DNA of 64,000 nucleotides from DATBVX01 sp963695985 (GTDB lineage: Bacteria > Pseudomonadota > Gammaproteobacteria > Steroidobacterales > Steroidobacteraceae). Below the pieces are notes generated by a model that saw only the letters and a list, made by a program, of their open reading frames with translations, was not told where the DNA came from and made no database searches. The translations under genes and the position numbers were made by a program. Position 1 is the first letter of the stretch, and each line of letters starts with the position of its first letter. The stretch lies in NCBI GenBank assembly GCA_963695985.1, contig CAVOIC010000006.1, positions 1-64,000 on the forward strand. Direction: 5' to 3'. Below are positions 45,625 through 55,069 of this stretch, piece after piece.

Positions 45625-46941
45625 ATGTCGCGTCAGTCAGCGCTTGCGCGCCAAACACTAGCGATGGTTCTCGCCGGTGGTAACGGCACCCGGCTGGGCG
45701 AGCTCACGCGTTCGCAATGCAAGCCGGCCCTCCCCTTCGCTGGACACTTCCGCAACATCGATTTCACGCTGTCGAACTGCGTCAACTCGCAGGTGCGGCG
45801 CATCGGTGTGCTCACCCAGTACAAGGCGCAATCGCTGATCGATCACATCACGAGCAGCTGGAACTTTCTGCCACGCCACCTCGGTGAGTTCGTCGATGTG
45901 TGGCCGGCCCAGCAGCGGCTGCATTCGAAGTGGTACGCGGGCACCGCGGATGCCGTCTACCAGAATCTCGACCTGATCCTCGCGCAGGGTACGAGGTACT
46001 CGCTGGTGCTTGCCGGCGATCATATCTACAAGATGGATTACCGGCGGATGCTCGAGCAGCATGCCGCGAGCGGCGCGGATGTCACGATCGCGTGTCTCCC
46101 GGTGCCCGTCGAGCAGGCAAGCGGGTTCGGCGTACTCGACGTCGACGCGCAGCAGAGGGTTCGCACCTTCACGGAGAAACCCGCGCCAGCGACGCTCGAC
46201 GTGCCCGACGGCTACGTGCTCGCTTCAATGGGGATCTACGTGTTCAACACGGAGTACCTCGTCACGCGGCTCGAACGGGATGCTCGTACGCCCGGATCGA
46301 CGCGTGATTTCGGCCGCGACATCCTGCCTGCGGCTGTGAGCGAGGATCAGGTCGCTGCCTTCCGCTTCGTCGATGCCTCGGGCAAGCCGCGCTACTGGCG
46401 CGATGTCGGCACGCTGGAAGCGTACTGGCAAGCCCATATGGAGCTGCTGACGGATGAGCCCGGGGTCGACCTGTACGATCCGCAATGGCCCATCTGGACT
46501 CAGTCCCTGCAGCTCGCGCCGGCAAGATTCGTCTGCGATAACGGGCGCGGCGGGCTGGTCGCCAACTCGATGCTCGCGGCAGGCACCAAGGTCCGCGGTG
46601 CGGTGATCAGGCGCAGCGTGCTCGGCACCAACGTGGAGGTCGACGAGCGTACGCTGGTCGAAGAAAGCGTCGTGCTGCCCGGTGCACGTATCGGCGCGAA
46701 CTGCCGCTTGCGGCGGGTCATCGTCGACAGCGACACGCAGATCCCGGCGGGCACGATGATCGATGGCAGCGAGTCGCACGACGCCGGCGTTACCCTCCTC
46801 ACGCGCGAGTCGATTTCCGCAATGAACCCGGATGATCTGGCCGACCGCAGCGGATCGCTGGAGGCCGAAAGCACCATGGCAGCAAGTCTGGCGAGCACGG
46901 TGCGCTCCGGCGTGGCATTCCCGGCAAGACTCGCGAGCTGA
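45625..46941 (+). CDS. glgC: glucose-1-phosphate adenylyltransferase GlgC
   Basis: 438 residues; makes ADP-glucose, the glycogen precursor. Motifs are MVLAGGNGTRLGELTRSQCK, NIDFTLSNCVNSQVRRIGVL, WYAGTADAVYQNLDLI, VLAGDHIYKMDY, SGFGVLDVDAQQRVRTFTEK, RYWRDVGTLEAYWQAHMELL, and a C-terminal left-handed beta helix (SVLGTNVEVDERTLVEESVV). ATG 45625 starts just before the nucleotide-binding strand. With glgP it gives synthesis and breakdown steps of glycogen; no glycogen synthase is in the window. Confidence 0.95.
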   Translation: MSRQSALARQTLAMVLAGGNGTRLGELTRSQCKPALPFAGHFRNIDFTLSNCVNSQVRRIGVLTQYKAQSLIDHITSSWNFLPRHLGEFVDVWPAQQRLHSKWYAGTADAVYQNLDLILAQGTRYSLVLAGDHIYKMDYRRMLEQHAASGADVTIACLPVPVEQASGFGVLDVDAQQRVRTFTEKPAPATLDVPDGYVLASMGIYVFNTEYLVTRLERDARTPGSTRDFGRDILPAAVSEDQVAAFRFVDASGKPRYWRDVGTLEAYWQAHMELLTDEPGVDLYDPQWPIWTQSLQLAPARFVCDNGRGGLVANSMLAAGTKVRGAVIRRSVLGTNVEVDERTLVEESVVLPGARIGANCRLRRVIVDSDTQIPAGTMIDGSESHDAGVTLLTRESISAMNPDDLADRSGSLEAESTMAASLASTVRSGVAFPARLAS

Positions 46942-47022
46942 CCCACCGCTGCGGGCGCGATCGGGGCAAGTGCGTATGGCGGGCCAAGTCCGCCCGGGTC
47001 CAGTATTCCTGCTGCAAACCCA

Positions 47023-47044
47023 GCCAACGTCGCAAGCCGTTGGC
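47023..47044 (+). promoter_or_regulatory. hairpin in the leader of the DUF2934-groEL operon
   Basis: GCCAACG and CGTTGGC pair perfectly around an 8-base loop, ending 21 bases before the DUF2934 ATG. It is not the CIRCE sequence. A role in leader RNA control is possible but unproven. Confidence 0.3.
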
Positions 47045-47065
47045 TCCACGTTCATGGAGAGTGCG

Positions 47066-47356
47066 ATGGCTACATTAACAACCCGTCACGGACGTCGGCG
47101 CGACCTGCCGCAGGCCGCCAAGCCAGAAGCCAAAGTCCAAGACTACCCTGGCGTCGATTCGAACGCTGCCGCGTCGGCGTCCCCTGCGTACATCGAGCCT
47201 GAGATCCGTCACGCCATGATCTGCGAGGCGGCTTACTTCCTGGCCGAGCGCCGCAGCTTCTGTCCCGGTCAGGAGCTCCAAGACTGGTTGACTGCCGAGA
47301 GCGACGTCGATCGCGCGCTCGCAGCCGGCGAGTCTGCAACACCACGCACCGCGTGA
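47066..47356 (+). CDS. DUF2934 family protein
   Basis: 96 residues from ATG 47066 (GGAGAG upstream; ATG 47054 is an alternative adding four residues). The C-terminal half is the DUF2934 motif: EPEIRHAMICEAAYFLAERR, then SFCPGQELQDWLTAESDVDR. The first 40 residues are basic and disordered-looking. Function unknown; the family often sits in stress-type clusters. Stop is 16 bases before the groEL ATG, so they are co-transcribed. Confidence 0.88.
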   Translation: MATLTTRHGRRRDLPQAAKPEAKVQDYPGVDSNAAASASPAYIEPEIRHAMICEAAYFLAERRSFCPGQELQDWLTAESDVDRALAAGESATPRTA

Positions 47357-47372
47357 TGTGCCGCCGGCTCAG

Positions 47373-48993
47373 ATGAGTGCCAAGCAGGTCCTGTTCCGCT
47401 CGGCTGCGCGAGAGAAGGTACTGCGCGGCACCGCGCAGCTCGCCGACGCGGTACGCATTACGCTGGGTCCCAAGTCCAAGTCCGTGCTCATTCAGAAGAA
47501 GTGGGGTGCGCCCATCGTCTGCAACGACGGCGTGACCATCGCGAAGGAAGTGGAGCTCGAGGATCCCGAGGAGAACCTCGGCGCCCAGATGCTGCGCCAG
47601 GCCGCGGAGAAGACCGGCGACGCCGTCGGCGATGGCACGAGCACCGCGACGATTCTCGCTCACGCCATTTTCGCAGATGGTGTGCGCAATGTCGCCGCCG
47701 GGGCCAGCGCCATCGACATCAAGCGAGGTCTGGATCGCGGCCTCGAAGCCGCCGTCAAAGCGCTCAAGGCGCTTGCGAAGCCCGTGGGCAGCCGCAAGGA
47801 AAAGGCCCAGGTGGCGACGATCTCCGCGCACAACGATCCGATGATCGGGGAGCTTGTTGCCGATGCCATGGAGAAGGTCGGCGGCGATGGTGTCATCACG
47901 GTCGAGGAATCCAAGACCACCGAGACCGCGCTCGAGGTCGTCGAGGGAATGCAGTTCGATCGCGGCTATCTTTCGCCCTATTTCGTCACGGACACGGGCG
48001 CGATGGAAGCGGTACTCGAGGACCCGTACGTCCTGATCTCCGACCGCAAGCTGAATATTCTCAAGGATCTGATTCCGCTGCTCGAGCAGGTGGCCAAGTC
48101 CGGTCGCCCGATTCTCTTCATCGCCGAGGAGATCGAGGGTGAAGCGCTTGCCACGCTCATCGTGAATCAGATCCGCGGCGTTCTGAAAAGCGTCGGCGTG
48201 AAGGCACCCGGCTTCGGCGACCGGCGCAAAGCGATGCTGCAGGACATCGCCACGCTGACTGGCGGGCAGCTCATCTCGGAGGAGCTGGGAATCAAGCTCG
48301 AGGACGTGCAGCTCGCGCAGCTCGGGCGTGCCCGGCGCGTGGTCGCGGACAAGGACAACACCACTATCATCGGCGGGGCCGGCAACAAGGCCGATATCCA
48401 GGGTCGCATCCAGATGATCCGCAAGGAAATAGAAAGGACTACCAGCGACTACGATCTCGAGAAGCTCGAAGAGCGGCTGGCGAAGCTCTCCGGCGGCGTC
48501 GCCGTGATCCGCGTGGGCGCGCCGTCCGAGTCCGAGATGAAGTCGAAGAAGGACGCGCTCGATGATGCGATCAGCTCGACGAAGGCCGCGGTCGCCGAGG
48601 GCATCGTTCCCGGCGGGGGCCTCGCGCTGCTGCGGGTCACCACCGCGGTTGCGGCCGTCGAGCAACAGTGCACCGGCGACGAGCGCACCGGGGCACAGAT
48701 CCTGCGCCGGGCGCTGGAGGCTCCGACCCGGCAGATTGCCGAGAATTCCGCGGCGGACGGCGGTGTCGTCGTCGACCGCATGCTGAACGGCACCGGCAAC
48801 ATGGGGTTCGACGCCGCCCGCAAGGAATACGTGGACCTGCTCGAGGCCGGGCATCGTCGATCCCGCCAAGGTCGTGCGCCTGGCGCTCGAGAATGCCGTT
48901 TCTGTTGCCAGCGTGCTGCTGCTCACCGAAGCGACGGTGACCGAGAAACCGGAGAAGGCTCAGAAGCAATCGCCGGTCGAGCCTGAAATGTGA
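47373..48993 (+). CDS. groEL: chaperonin GroEL (60 kDa), frameshifted near C-terminus
   Basis: About 539 residues after correcting one base; ATG 47373 (MSAKQVLFRSAAREKVLRGT). ATPase motifs VGDGTSTATILAHAI and the apical and equatorial signatures GYLSPYFVTDTGAMEA, APGFGDRRKAMLQDIATLTG, EGIVPGGGLALL are intact. At 48849-48851 an extra G (GCCGGGCATC) throws the frame; the other frame continues GIVDPAKVVRLALENAVSVA, SVLLLTEATVTEKPEK and ends at 48993. The tail (QSPVEPEM) lacks the Gly-Gly-Met repeat and no groES precedes it, so this is a secondary chaperonin. Its end overlaps the phosphoribosyltransferase GTG. Confidence 0.92.
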
Positions 48994-49688
48994 GTTTGAT
49001 CCGCAAGCGCATCAGTGCATGCGCGCGTACCAACGGGTGGACCATGGCGCCCACGGATCGCGTATTTGCCGACCGGGCGACCGCTGGCGCCGAGCTGGCG
49101 CGCGCGGTCGTCGAGCGCAAGCTGAAACCGCCGATCGTGGTGCTTGGGCTCCCGCGCGGCGGAGTTCCGGTGGCGAGTGAAGTTGCGCGCGCCCTGCACG
49201 CGCCACTCGATGTCATGGTGGTCCGCAAGATCGGAATGCCCGGCCAGCCCGAGCTGGCCATGGGTGCCATCGCCTCGGGCGGTATCCTCGTGCGCGACCC
49301 CCGGCTCAGCTCTGCGGCGGGCGATGAGCGCTTCGAGCGCGTCGTACAGCGCGAACGGGCCGAGCTCGAGCGCCGCGAGAGTGCCTACCGGGCAGGCCTG
49401 CCGCCGCTCGATCTCGGAAAGCGGACCGTGGTCCTGGTCGACGACGGGCTTGCAACCGGATCCACGATGCTCGCCGCCGTGCGCGCGGCGCGCAAAGCCG
49501 GTGCCGCCTCAGTAGTGGTGGCGGCACCCGTGGCGTCGGACGAGGCGGCCGCATTGCTCGGCGCTGAAGCGGATGAGGTCGTCATTCTGCAGACCCCCGC
49601 CTTTCTGTTTGCGATCGGCGAGTGGTACGAGCAGTTCGAGCAGCTCGAAGACGATGAAGTGCAACGGCTGCTGCAGAGCACTCGCTAA
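48990..49688 (+). CDS. phosphoribosyltransferase-domain protein
   Basis: 232 residues (GTG 48990) or 214 residues if ATG 49044 is used. Type I PRTase fold: VVLGLPRGGVPVASEVARAL, LDVMVVRKIGMPGQPELAMG and the PRPP loop VVLVDDGLATGSTMLAAVRA. The acceptor is unknown; this family (often called predicted phosphoribosyltransferase) is common next to stress genes and may be a sensor. It overlaps the groEL end and is probably in its operon. Confidence 0.88.
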   Translation: MSLIRKRISACARTNGWTMAPTDRVFADRATAGAELARAVVERKLKPPIVVLGLPRGGVPVASEVARALHAPLDVMVVRKIGMPGQPELAMGAIASGGILVRDPRLSSAAGDERFERVVQRERAELERRESAYRAGLPPLDLGKRTVVLVDDGLATGSTMLAAVRAARKAGAASVVVAAPVASDEAAALLGAEADEVVILQTPAFLFAIGEWYEQFEQLEDDEVQRLLQSTR

Positions 49689-49728
49689 AGCATGCGAGCA
49701 CCCGTCAAGGCGTAGCGCCCGATGAGGG

Positions 49729-50187
49729 CTACGTCCGCAGCATCCCTTCGATGCGTTGCTCGTTGCGAATCGAGCCCGCGATGTTCGCCAGGTCCTCTGC
49801 CAGCGCCTCGAGCACGTCATCGAGCGACAGCACACCGACCAGTTGCCCACGCATGCCGACGACCGGGAGGCGCCGCACGCCGATACGGCGCATGTCCTGC
49901 AGCGCAGTCTCTATTCCCACGTCTTCGGCAACGACAGTCGGCTTGCGCGTCATGACGTCGCCGACAGTCAGCGTCTTCGCGTCCACTTCTCTAGCTACAA
50001 CAGCAATGACGATATCGCGATCCGTGAGTACGCCCACGGGCTTGGTCGTGCCGTCAGCCTGAGGCTCAGCGACCACGAGATAGCCGATGTGTTTCTCACG
50101 CATGCTGCGCGCTGCAGCGGTCAGGTCCTCGCTCATGCGGATGGTGACGACACTCCGCTTGCAGATCTGTCCAATGTTCTTGGCCAT
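49729..50187 (-). CDS. CBS-domain-pair protein
   Basis: 152 residues from ATG 50187 (GGAGG upstream). Third stand-alone Bateman module of the window: IGQICKRSVVTIRMSEDLTA, HIGYLVVAE, GVLTDRDIVIAVVAREVDAK, DVMTRKPTVVAEDVGIETAL, RRLPVVGMRGQLVGVLSLDD. Same opening phrase (IGxICxRxV) as the CBS proteins at 29 kb, so the three are paralogues. Follows the P2-type ATPase on the same strand with an 87-base gap. Confidence 0.93.
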   Translation of the reverse strand: MAKNIGQICKRSVVTIRMSEDLTAAARSMREKHIGYLVVAEPQADGTTKPVGVLTDRDIVIAVVAREVDAKTLTVGDVMTRKPTVVAEDVGIETALQDMRRIGVRRLPVVGMRGQLVGVLSLDDVLEALAEDLANIAGSIRNEQRIEGMLRT

Positions 50188-50274
50188 ATGACAAACCTCC
50201 GGGAGGAAGACTCCTCCCGCGCTTCTGCGAAGGCATGCTAGGCGAAGCGGCCGGGGCCTGCGTCCGTACAACTA

Positions 50275-52829
50275 CTACGTCAGGCGCCGGCGCTGGATCG
50301 CCTTCAGCCACTCGAGAGTCACCAGCAACACGAGCGTTACCACCAGACACAGCGACAGGTCATCCACGTGCAGCGGGCCGAGGTGGAAGAACGCGCGCGG
50401 CGTCGGCCAGGCCAGAACCACTGCGAGCAGGGCGCCTGCAAGACCGAGCAACCACCACAGCCAGGGGTTGCGCTTGCCGAATGCCGCGTTCACTGACGCG
50501 CTGAAACTGCGATTGACGATGATGAACGTCACATTGACGCCGACCAGCGCCACGAACGCGAGCGCCCGCATTTCCCCTTCCGGCATACCGCGTCGACTCG
50601 CGATCAGTAAGACCGCCCCGGCCGCGAGGAATCCGAGCACCCCTTGCAGGAGGCTCCAGGTCATGAATGCCGGCGAGATCAGCGCGCTGTTCGGGTTGCG
50701 CGGCGGACGCCGCATCAGGTCGTCCTCCTCCGGTTCGGCTTCGAACACGAGCGAGCAGGCCGGGTCGATGATGAGCTCGAGGAAGGCGATCAGCATCGGC
50801 GTCAGGATCAACGGCAGCCCGACGAGCACCGGCAGCAGCGCGATGCCCGGCGATCGGCACGTGGATCGCGAGGATGTAGCCCATCGCCTTGCGCAGATTG
50901 TCGTAGATGCGCCGCCCCAGGCGCACGGCGCGCACGATCGAGCCGAAATCATCGTCGAGCAGCACGATGGAGGAGGCTTCGCGCGCCACGTCCGTGCCGC
51001 GCCCGCCCATCGCGATGCCGATGTGCGCCGCCTTGAGCGCCGGCGCATCGTTCACGCCATCGCCGGTCATGGCGACGACTTCGCCGTTTGCCTTCAGCGC
51101 GCTGACGATCCGCAGCTTCTGCGCCGGCGTGATGCGCGCGAAAACCGTGGCCGTGGCGGCGCGTCGCGCGAGCGCTGCGTCGCTCAGGCCTTCGAGCTCC
51201 TGGCCCGTGAGCAGTTCGCCGTCGTCGATGCCGGCCTGGCGCGCGATGGCCTGCGCCGTCACGGGATAGTCACCTGTGATCATGATGACGCGGATGCCCG
51301 CGGAGCGGCACTCGCGCACCGCCTCGGGAACCGTTGTCACGCACGGGATCGGCGAAACCCACGAGACCGAGATAGTCGAAACGAATTTCGGTCTGGACTC
51401 CGGGAAGCGCCGTGGCCGCAAGTTCCGCGCGCGCCACGCCGAGCACACGCATCCCCTCGTGCGCCAGCTCGTCCACCTGCGAGCGCAGCGCGGCCAGATC
51501 CTCGGAATTCATGCGGCAGAGCTGGGCGATCGCTTCCGGGGCTCCCTTCGCTGCGACGATATTGCGTCCGCGCTCCGGGCCGTCCCACGCACGCGTGACG
51601 GCGAGCAGCTCGGGCCGCAGCGGATATTCCCGGAGCAGCTCGCCCGCGGGCCACTTCTCGCCGTGCGCCGACCTGCGCCAGGTCGTGCAGCGCGCGCTCC
51701 ATCGGATCGAGCGCACTGCGCTCACTGGCGAGGCGCGCCGTGTCGAGCAGCTCCGTGAGTGCCGCGGAGCTGGCGATGGTCGCCGGTGCATCGCCGCGTC
51801 GCCAGCATTCGGCTGCGCTGCGCAGCTCCGCCACCGCCATCAGGTTGCGGGTCAACGTCCCGGTCTTGTCGGTGCAGAGCACCGTCGCCGAACCCAGGGT
51901 CTCGATCGCGGTTGCGCGCCGCGTCAGCACGCGTGAGCGCGAGAGCCGCCACGCGCCCATCACCATGAACACCGTCAGCACCAGCGGGAATTCCTCGGGC
52001 AGCATCGACATGCCCAGCGCGATGCCGGCCAGGAGCGCTTCGAGCCACGAGCCGCGCAACACGGCGTAGAGCACGACCAGAAGCGCGCTCAACATGATCC
52101 CGACCACCGCAAAGATCAGGACGAGCCTGCCGCGTCTGCTCCTGCAGCCGTGGGGGCTCGGACTCTATCCCGACGACCGAGCGCCCGATCCTGCCGATCT
52201 CGCTGCGCGCTCCGGTCGCGGTCGCGATGGCGAGTCCCGAGCCGCGGATCACCAGCGTTCCCGAAAAGACAAACGGCAGATCATCGCCGCCGGGCGCGGC
52301 GGTCGTCGCTGGGAGCTCGCTCGCCGGCCGCTTGCGCACCGGCACCGATTCGCCGGTCAGCAGCGACTCATCGACCTGTACGTCGCCGCCTTCAACCAGC
52401 AGGCCGTCGGCGGGCACACGATCGCCTTCCGCCAGCACCAGCGTATCGCCGCACACGACTTCGCGACCCGCGATGCGGCGCCGCACGCCGTCGCGCACGA
52501 CCAGCGCGCGCGGGCTCGTCAGATCGCGCAGGGCTTCGAGAACACGCTCGCTGCGGCCCTGCTGCACGACTGCGATCGACACCGACAACGTGGCGAAGGC
52601 GAACAGTACGAGCGCATCGGTCAGCTCGCCGATCACGACGTAGAGCAGGCGGCGCCGAGCAGGAGCCCGAACATGGGTTCGCGTATCACGTCCGCGACGA
52701 TGCGCAGCGGCGAGCGCCGTTCCGGCGCCGGCAGATCATTAGGACCGTCCCGGGCGAGCCGCAGGGCCGCCTCGCGCCCGCTCAGGCCCACGCGCGCCGT
52801 TGAGCCGCCGTAAGATCCGCGCTGGTCAT
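50275..52829 (-). CDS. P2-type cation-transporting ATPase, multiple frameshifts
   Basis: About 845 residues when joined. Recognisable in order: LARDGPNDLPAPERRSPLRI; IGELTDALVLFAFATLSVSI; DESLLTGESVPVRKRP; MLPEEFPLVLTVFMVMGAWR; LCTDKTGTLTRNLMAVAELR; NIVAAKGAPEAIAQLCRMNS; VIMITGDYPVTAQAIARQAG; VAMTGDGVNDAPALKAAHIG; and C-terminal helices from IALLPVLVGLPLILTPM. This is a calcium/cation pump of the P2 class. Frame changes lie near 52647-52655 (a base missing), 52124-52130, 51664-51672, 51336-51342 and 50846-50848 (a base added each), plus one at the N-terminus near 52790. Start at ATG 52829 or GTG 52791 is uncertain. Confidence 0.8.
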
Positions 52830-52932
52830 CTCATACCGATCAGGTGATGTACTCGTCATCGACGAAAGCTTCACAGAGGGCGTCTTTTACCACGCTGCCC
52901 CCTCGTGCGCTGCCGGGCTAGAATCTTCAGGC

Positions 52933-54465
52933 ATGAAGAAGCTGCTCGTCTCACTGTCTTGGCTACGCTCCTGAGCCACGCCGCCTCGCTGGCTCTCTCG
53001 CTCGGGACGTCACCGAATTCATCGCAGGGCAATCTCGCCGAGTTCCTCGATCTGCTCGCCCTCGACAACGTAGCCGCCGAGCCGCGCGATATTCAGCGCA
53101 ACGCTGCCTTCCTCGAGCAATCGTTCCGCAAGCGCGGATTTGAAACGCAACTCCTCGACAATCGCCGCCGGCCGCCCAGCGGTGTTCGCACGGTTCGCAG
53201 CCAGGCCTGCCGGCGCGTCCACCGTACTCTTCTATATCCACTACGACGGCCAGCCGGTGATCCCGGAACAGTGGGCGCAGAAAAGCCCGTTCGAGCCCGT
53301 GGTCAAGAAGCGCAACGCATCGGGCGAGTGGCAGCCCGTGACGCGCGAGGAACTCTTCGCGCGCCCGCTCGATCCGGAGCTGCGCATCTTTGCGCGCTCT
53401 GCCTCGGACGACAAGGCGCCCATCATGATGTTCCTCACGGCAATCGATCTGCTCAGGTCCCGAGGCCAGGCGCCCGCGCTCAACATCAAGGTGATTCTGG
53501 ACGGGGAAGAGGAAATCAGTTCGCCGAGTCTGGCGGCGATGGTGCAGGCCAACCAGGCACTGTTCGCCGCCGATGCGTTCGTGATCCTCGATGGGCCGGT
53601 GCACGACTCGGGTCGGCCGACTCTCGCCTTCGGCAATCGCGGCATCACCCAGGCGACGTTGACGGTGTACGGCCCCCGCAACCCGCTGCACAGCGGCCAC
53701 TTCGGCAACTACGCTCCGAACCCGGCGCTGCGGCTCGCGAGACTTCTTGCCAGCATGAAGGATGAAAATGGGCGCGTGCTGATCCCGGGTTACTACGACG
53801 GCGTCAAGCTCACGGCCGCCGATCGCGAAGTGCTCGCGGCTACGGGCGATGACGAGACGGCGCTGCGCAAGCGGCTCGGCATCGCGCGGGCCGAGAAGGT
53901 CGGCAGCAACTACCAGGAAGCGTTGCAGTATCCATCGCTCAACGTGCGCGGCATGGCTTCCGCCGCGGTCGGAGAGAAGGTTGCGAACATCGTGCCGAGC
54001 GAGGCTGTGGCGGAGCTTGACCTGCGCACGACGCCGGAAACGGATGGCCGGCATCTGTTCGAGCTGGTGAAGCGTCACATCGAGCAGCAGGGTTATCACC
54101 TCGTCGATGGCGCGCCGACCGACGACGATCGGGCGCGCTATGACAAGCTCGCGACCTTCCGGCTGGGTGAGGTGCAGGGCGCCACGCGCTCGCCCATGGA
54201 TTCACCGGTCGGCCGCTGGGCCGTTGCGGCGCTGAGATCTCCGACCAGTCCGGATCCTCGCGCCGAGCCTGTGCGCATTCGCATGATGGGTGGAACGGTG
54301 CCCACCGATGTACTGGTCGCGGCGCTACATCTGCCGTTTGTGCTCGTGCCAACCGTGAACGGCGACAATAACCAGCACGCGCGCAATGAGAACCTGCGCG
54401 TCGGCAACTTCATCACCGGCACCGAGACGATCTACAGCCTGCTGACGACGAGCTACCCGCGCTAG
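52933..54465 (+). CDS. M20 family metallopeptidase, secreted, two frameshifts
   Basis: About 510 residues. ATG 52933 begins a signal peptide (MKKLLVS) that continues in another frame as VLATLLSHAASLALSLG; a base seems to be missing near 52946-52952. A second change near 53160-53166 (one added C) leads into the catalytic frame. M20 metal ligands: FYIHYDGQPV, SASDDKAPIMM, ILDGEEEISSPSL, VILDGPVHDSG; a dimerisation insert with RNPLHSGHFGNYAPNPALRL follows. Likely a periplasmic di- or carboxypeptidase. No partner genes. Confidence 0.85.
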
Positions 54466-54509
54466 GACAAATCACGAGCGAGGGACCTGGCGGGCGACGG
54501 CAATCAGTC

Positions 54510-54953
54510 TCAGGCGCGCGGCATCGGCGGCGTGCGCAACGGAACCGGCGAGGACACCACCAGAGAGCTCGTGGTAGTCCCGTACTGCAGAAATTCATCC
54601 AGCGTTGTTTCCAGCTCCGTGATATGTGCGGCGACCACCTTCATGATGAAGCAGTCCTCGCCCGTCACCCGGTGGCACTCCACGACTTCCGGCATCGCCT
54701 GCGCCAGCTTGATGATCTTTGGCAGCGTGCCGGGCGTGGGCCGTACGCGCACGTAAGCCGTGACCGCGAGCCCGAGGGCCTCCTGATCGATCTCGAGCCA
54801 CTCTCGCCGTATCACGCCCGCCTCCCGCAGTCGCGCGACGCGCTCTGTGACCGCGGGTGCCGACATGCCGACGCGTCGCGCCAGCTCGCGGATCGCGAGG
54901 CGCGGATCCGCCGCCAGGTGGGTCAGAATCTTCAGGTTGGTCGCATCGAGCAG
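54510..54953 (-). CDS. Lrp/AsnC family transcriptional regulator
   Basis: Winged-helix Lrp/AsnC protein with a C-terminal ligand-binding (RAM) domain. The helix-turn-helix LAIRELARRVGMSAPAVTER, VARLREAGVIRREWLEID, and the effector part AQAMPEVVECHRVTGEDCFI, MKVVAAHITELETTLDEF are intact. The conserved beginning LLDATNLKILTHLAADPR lies upstream of the only ATG (54866), and no ATG, GTG or TTG precedes it in frame. I therefore place the start at CTG 54953; a lost base near the A-rich tract around 54990 is an alternative. Divergent from the class V aminotransferase, which it probably controls. Confidence 0.82.
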   Translation of the reverse strand: MLDATNLKILTHLAADPRLAIRELARRVGMSAPAVTERVARLREAGVIRREWLEIDQEALGLAVTAYVRVRPTPGTLPKIIKLAQAMPEVVECHRVTGEDCFIMKVVAAHITELETTLDEFLQYGTTTSSLVVSSPVPLRTPPMPRA

Positions 54954-55003
54954 CGGGCTCGTATTCTGGAAGGCGACTGACCTGTTTTTCTTAAGTTTGG
55001 CAG

Positions 55004-55011
55004 TAATATTA
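55004..55011. promoter_or_regulatory. TAATATTA palindrome in the Lrp/aminotransferase intergenic region
   Basis: A/T-rich island in a GC-rich genome with a perfect 8-base palindrome, placed between the divergent regulator and its presumed target. Lrp/AsnC proteins favour such flexible A/T sites, so this is a candidate binding site. Confidence 0.3.
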
Positions 55012-55054
55012 GGCCCTTCGCCTTACATCGGTTATTCATGAGCGCGATTTGCAC

Positions 55055-55060
55055 TACAAT
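55055..55060 (+). promoter_or_regulatory. -10 element TACAAT for the aminotransferase
   Basis: A near-consensus -10 hexamer ends 9 bases before the GTG start at 55070, so transcription would begin within a few bases of the start codon. The -35 region (around 55032-55037, TTATTC) is weak, consistent with activation by the divergent Lrp-type regulator. Confidence 0.4.
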
Positions 55061-55069
55061 AATGCTCGC

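Noticed and set aside
48840..48860. Programmed frameshift in groEL
   Set aside because: No slippery heptamer plus downstream structure is evident, GroEL is not known to use one, and the same GGG error context recurs in the ATPase gene.
47070..48926. 618-codon open frame on the minus strand, antisense to groEL
   Set aside because: It is the mirror of a highly conserved GroEL coding frame; its translation is His/Arg/Leu-rich with no domain and arises from high GC third positions.
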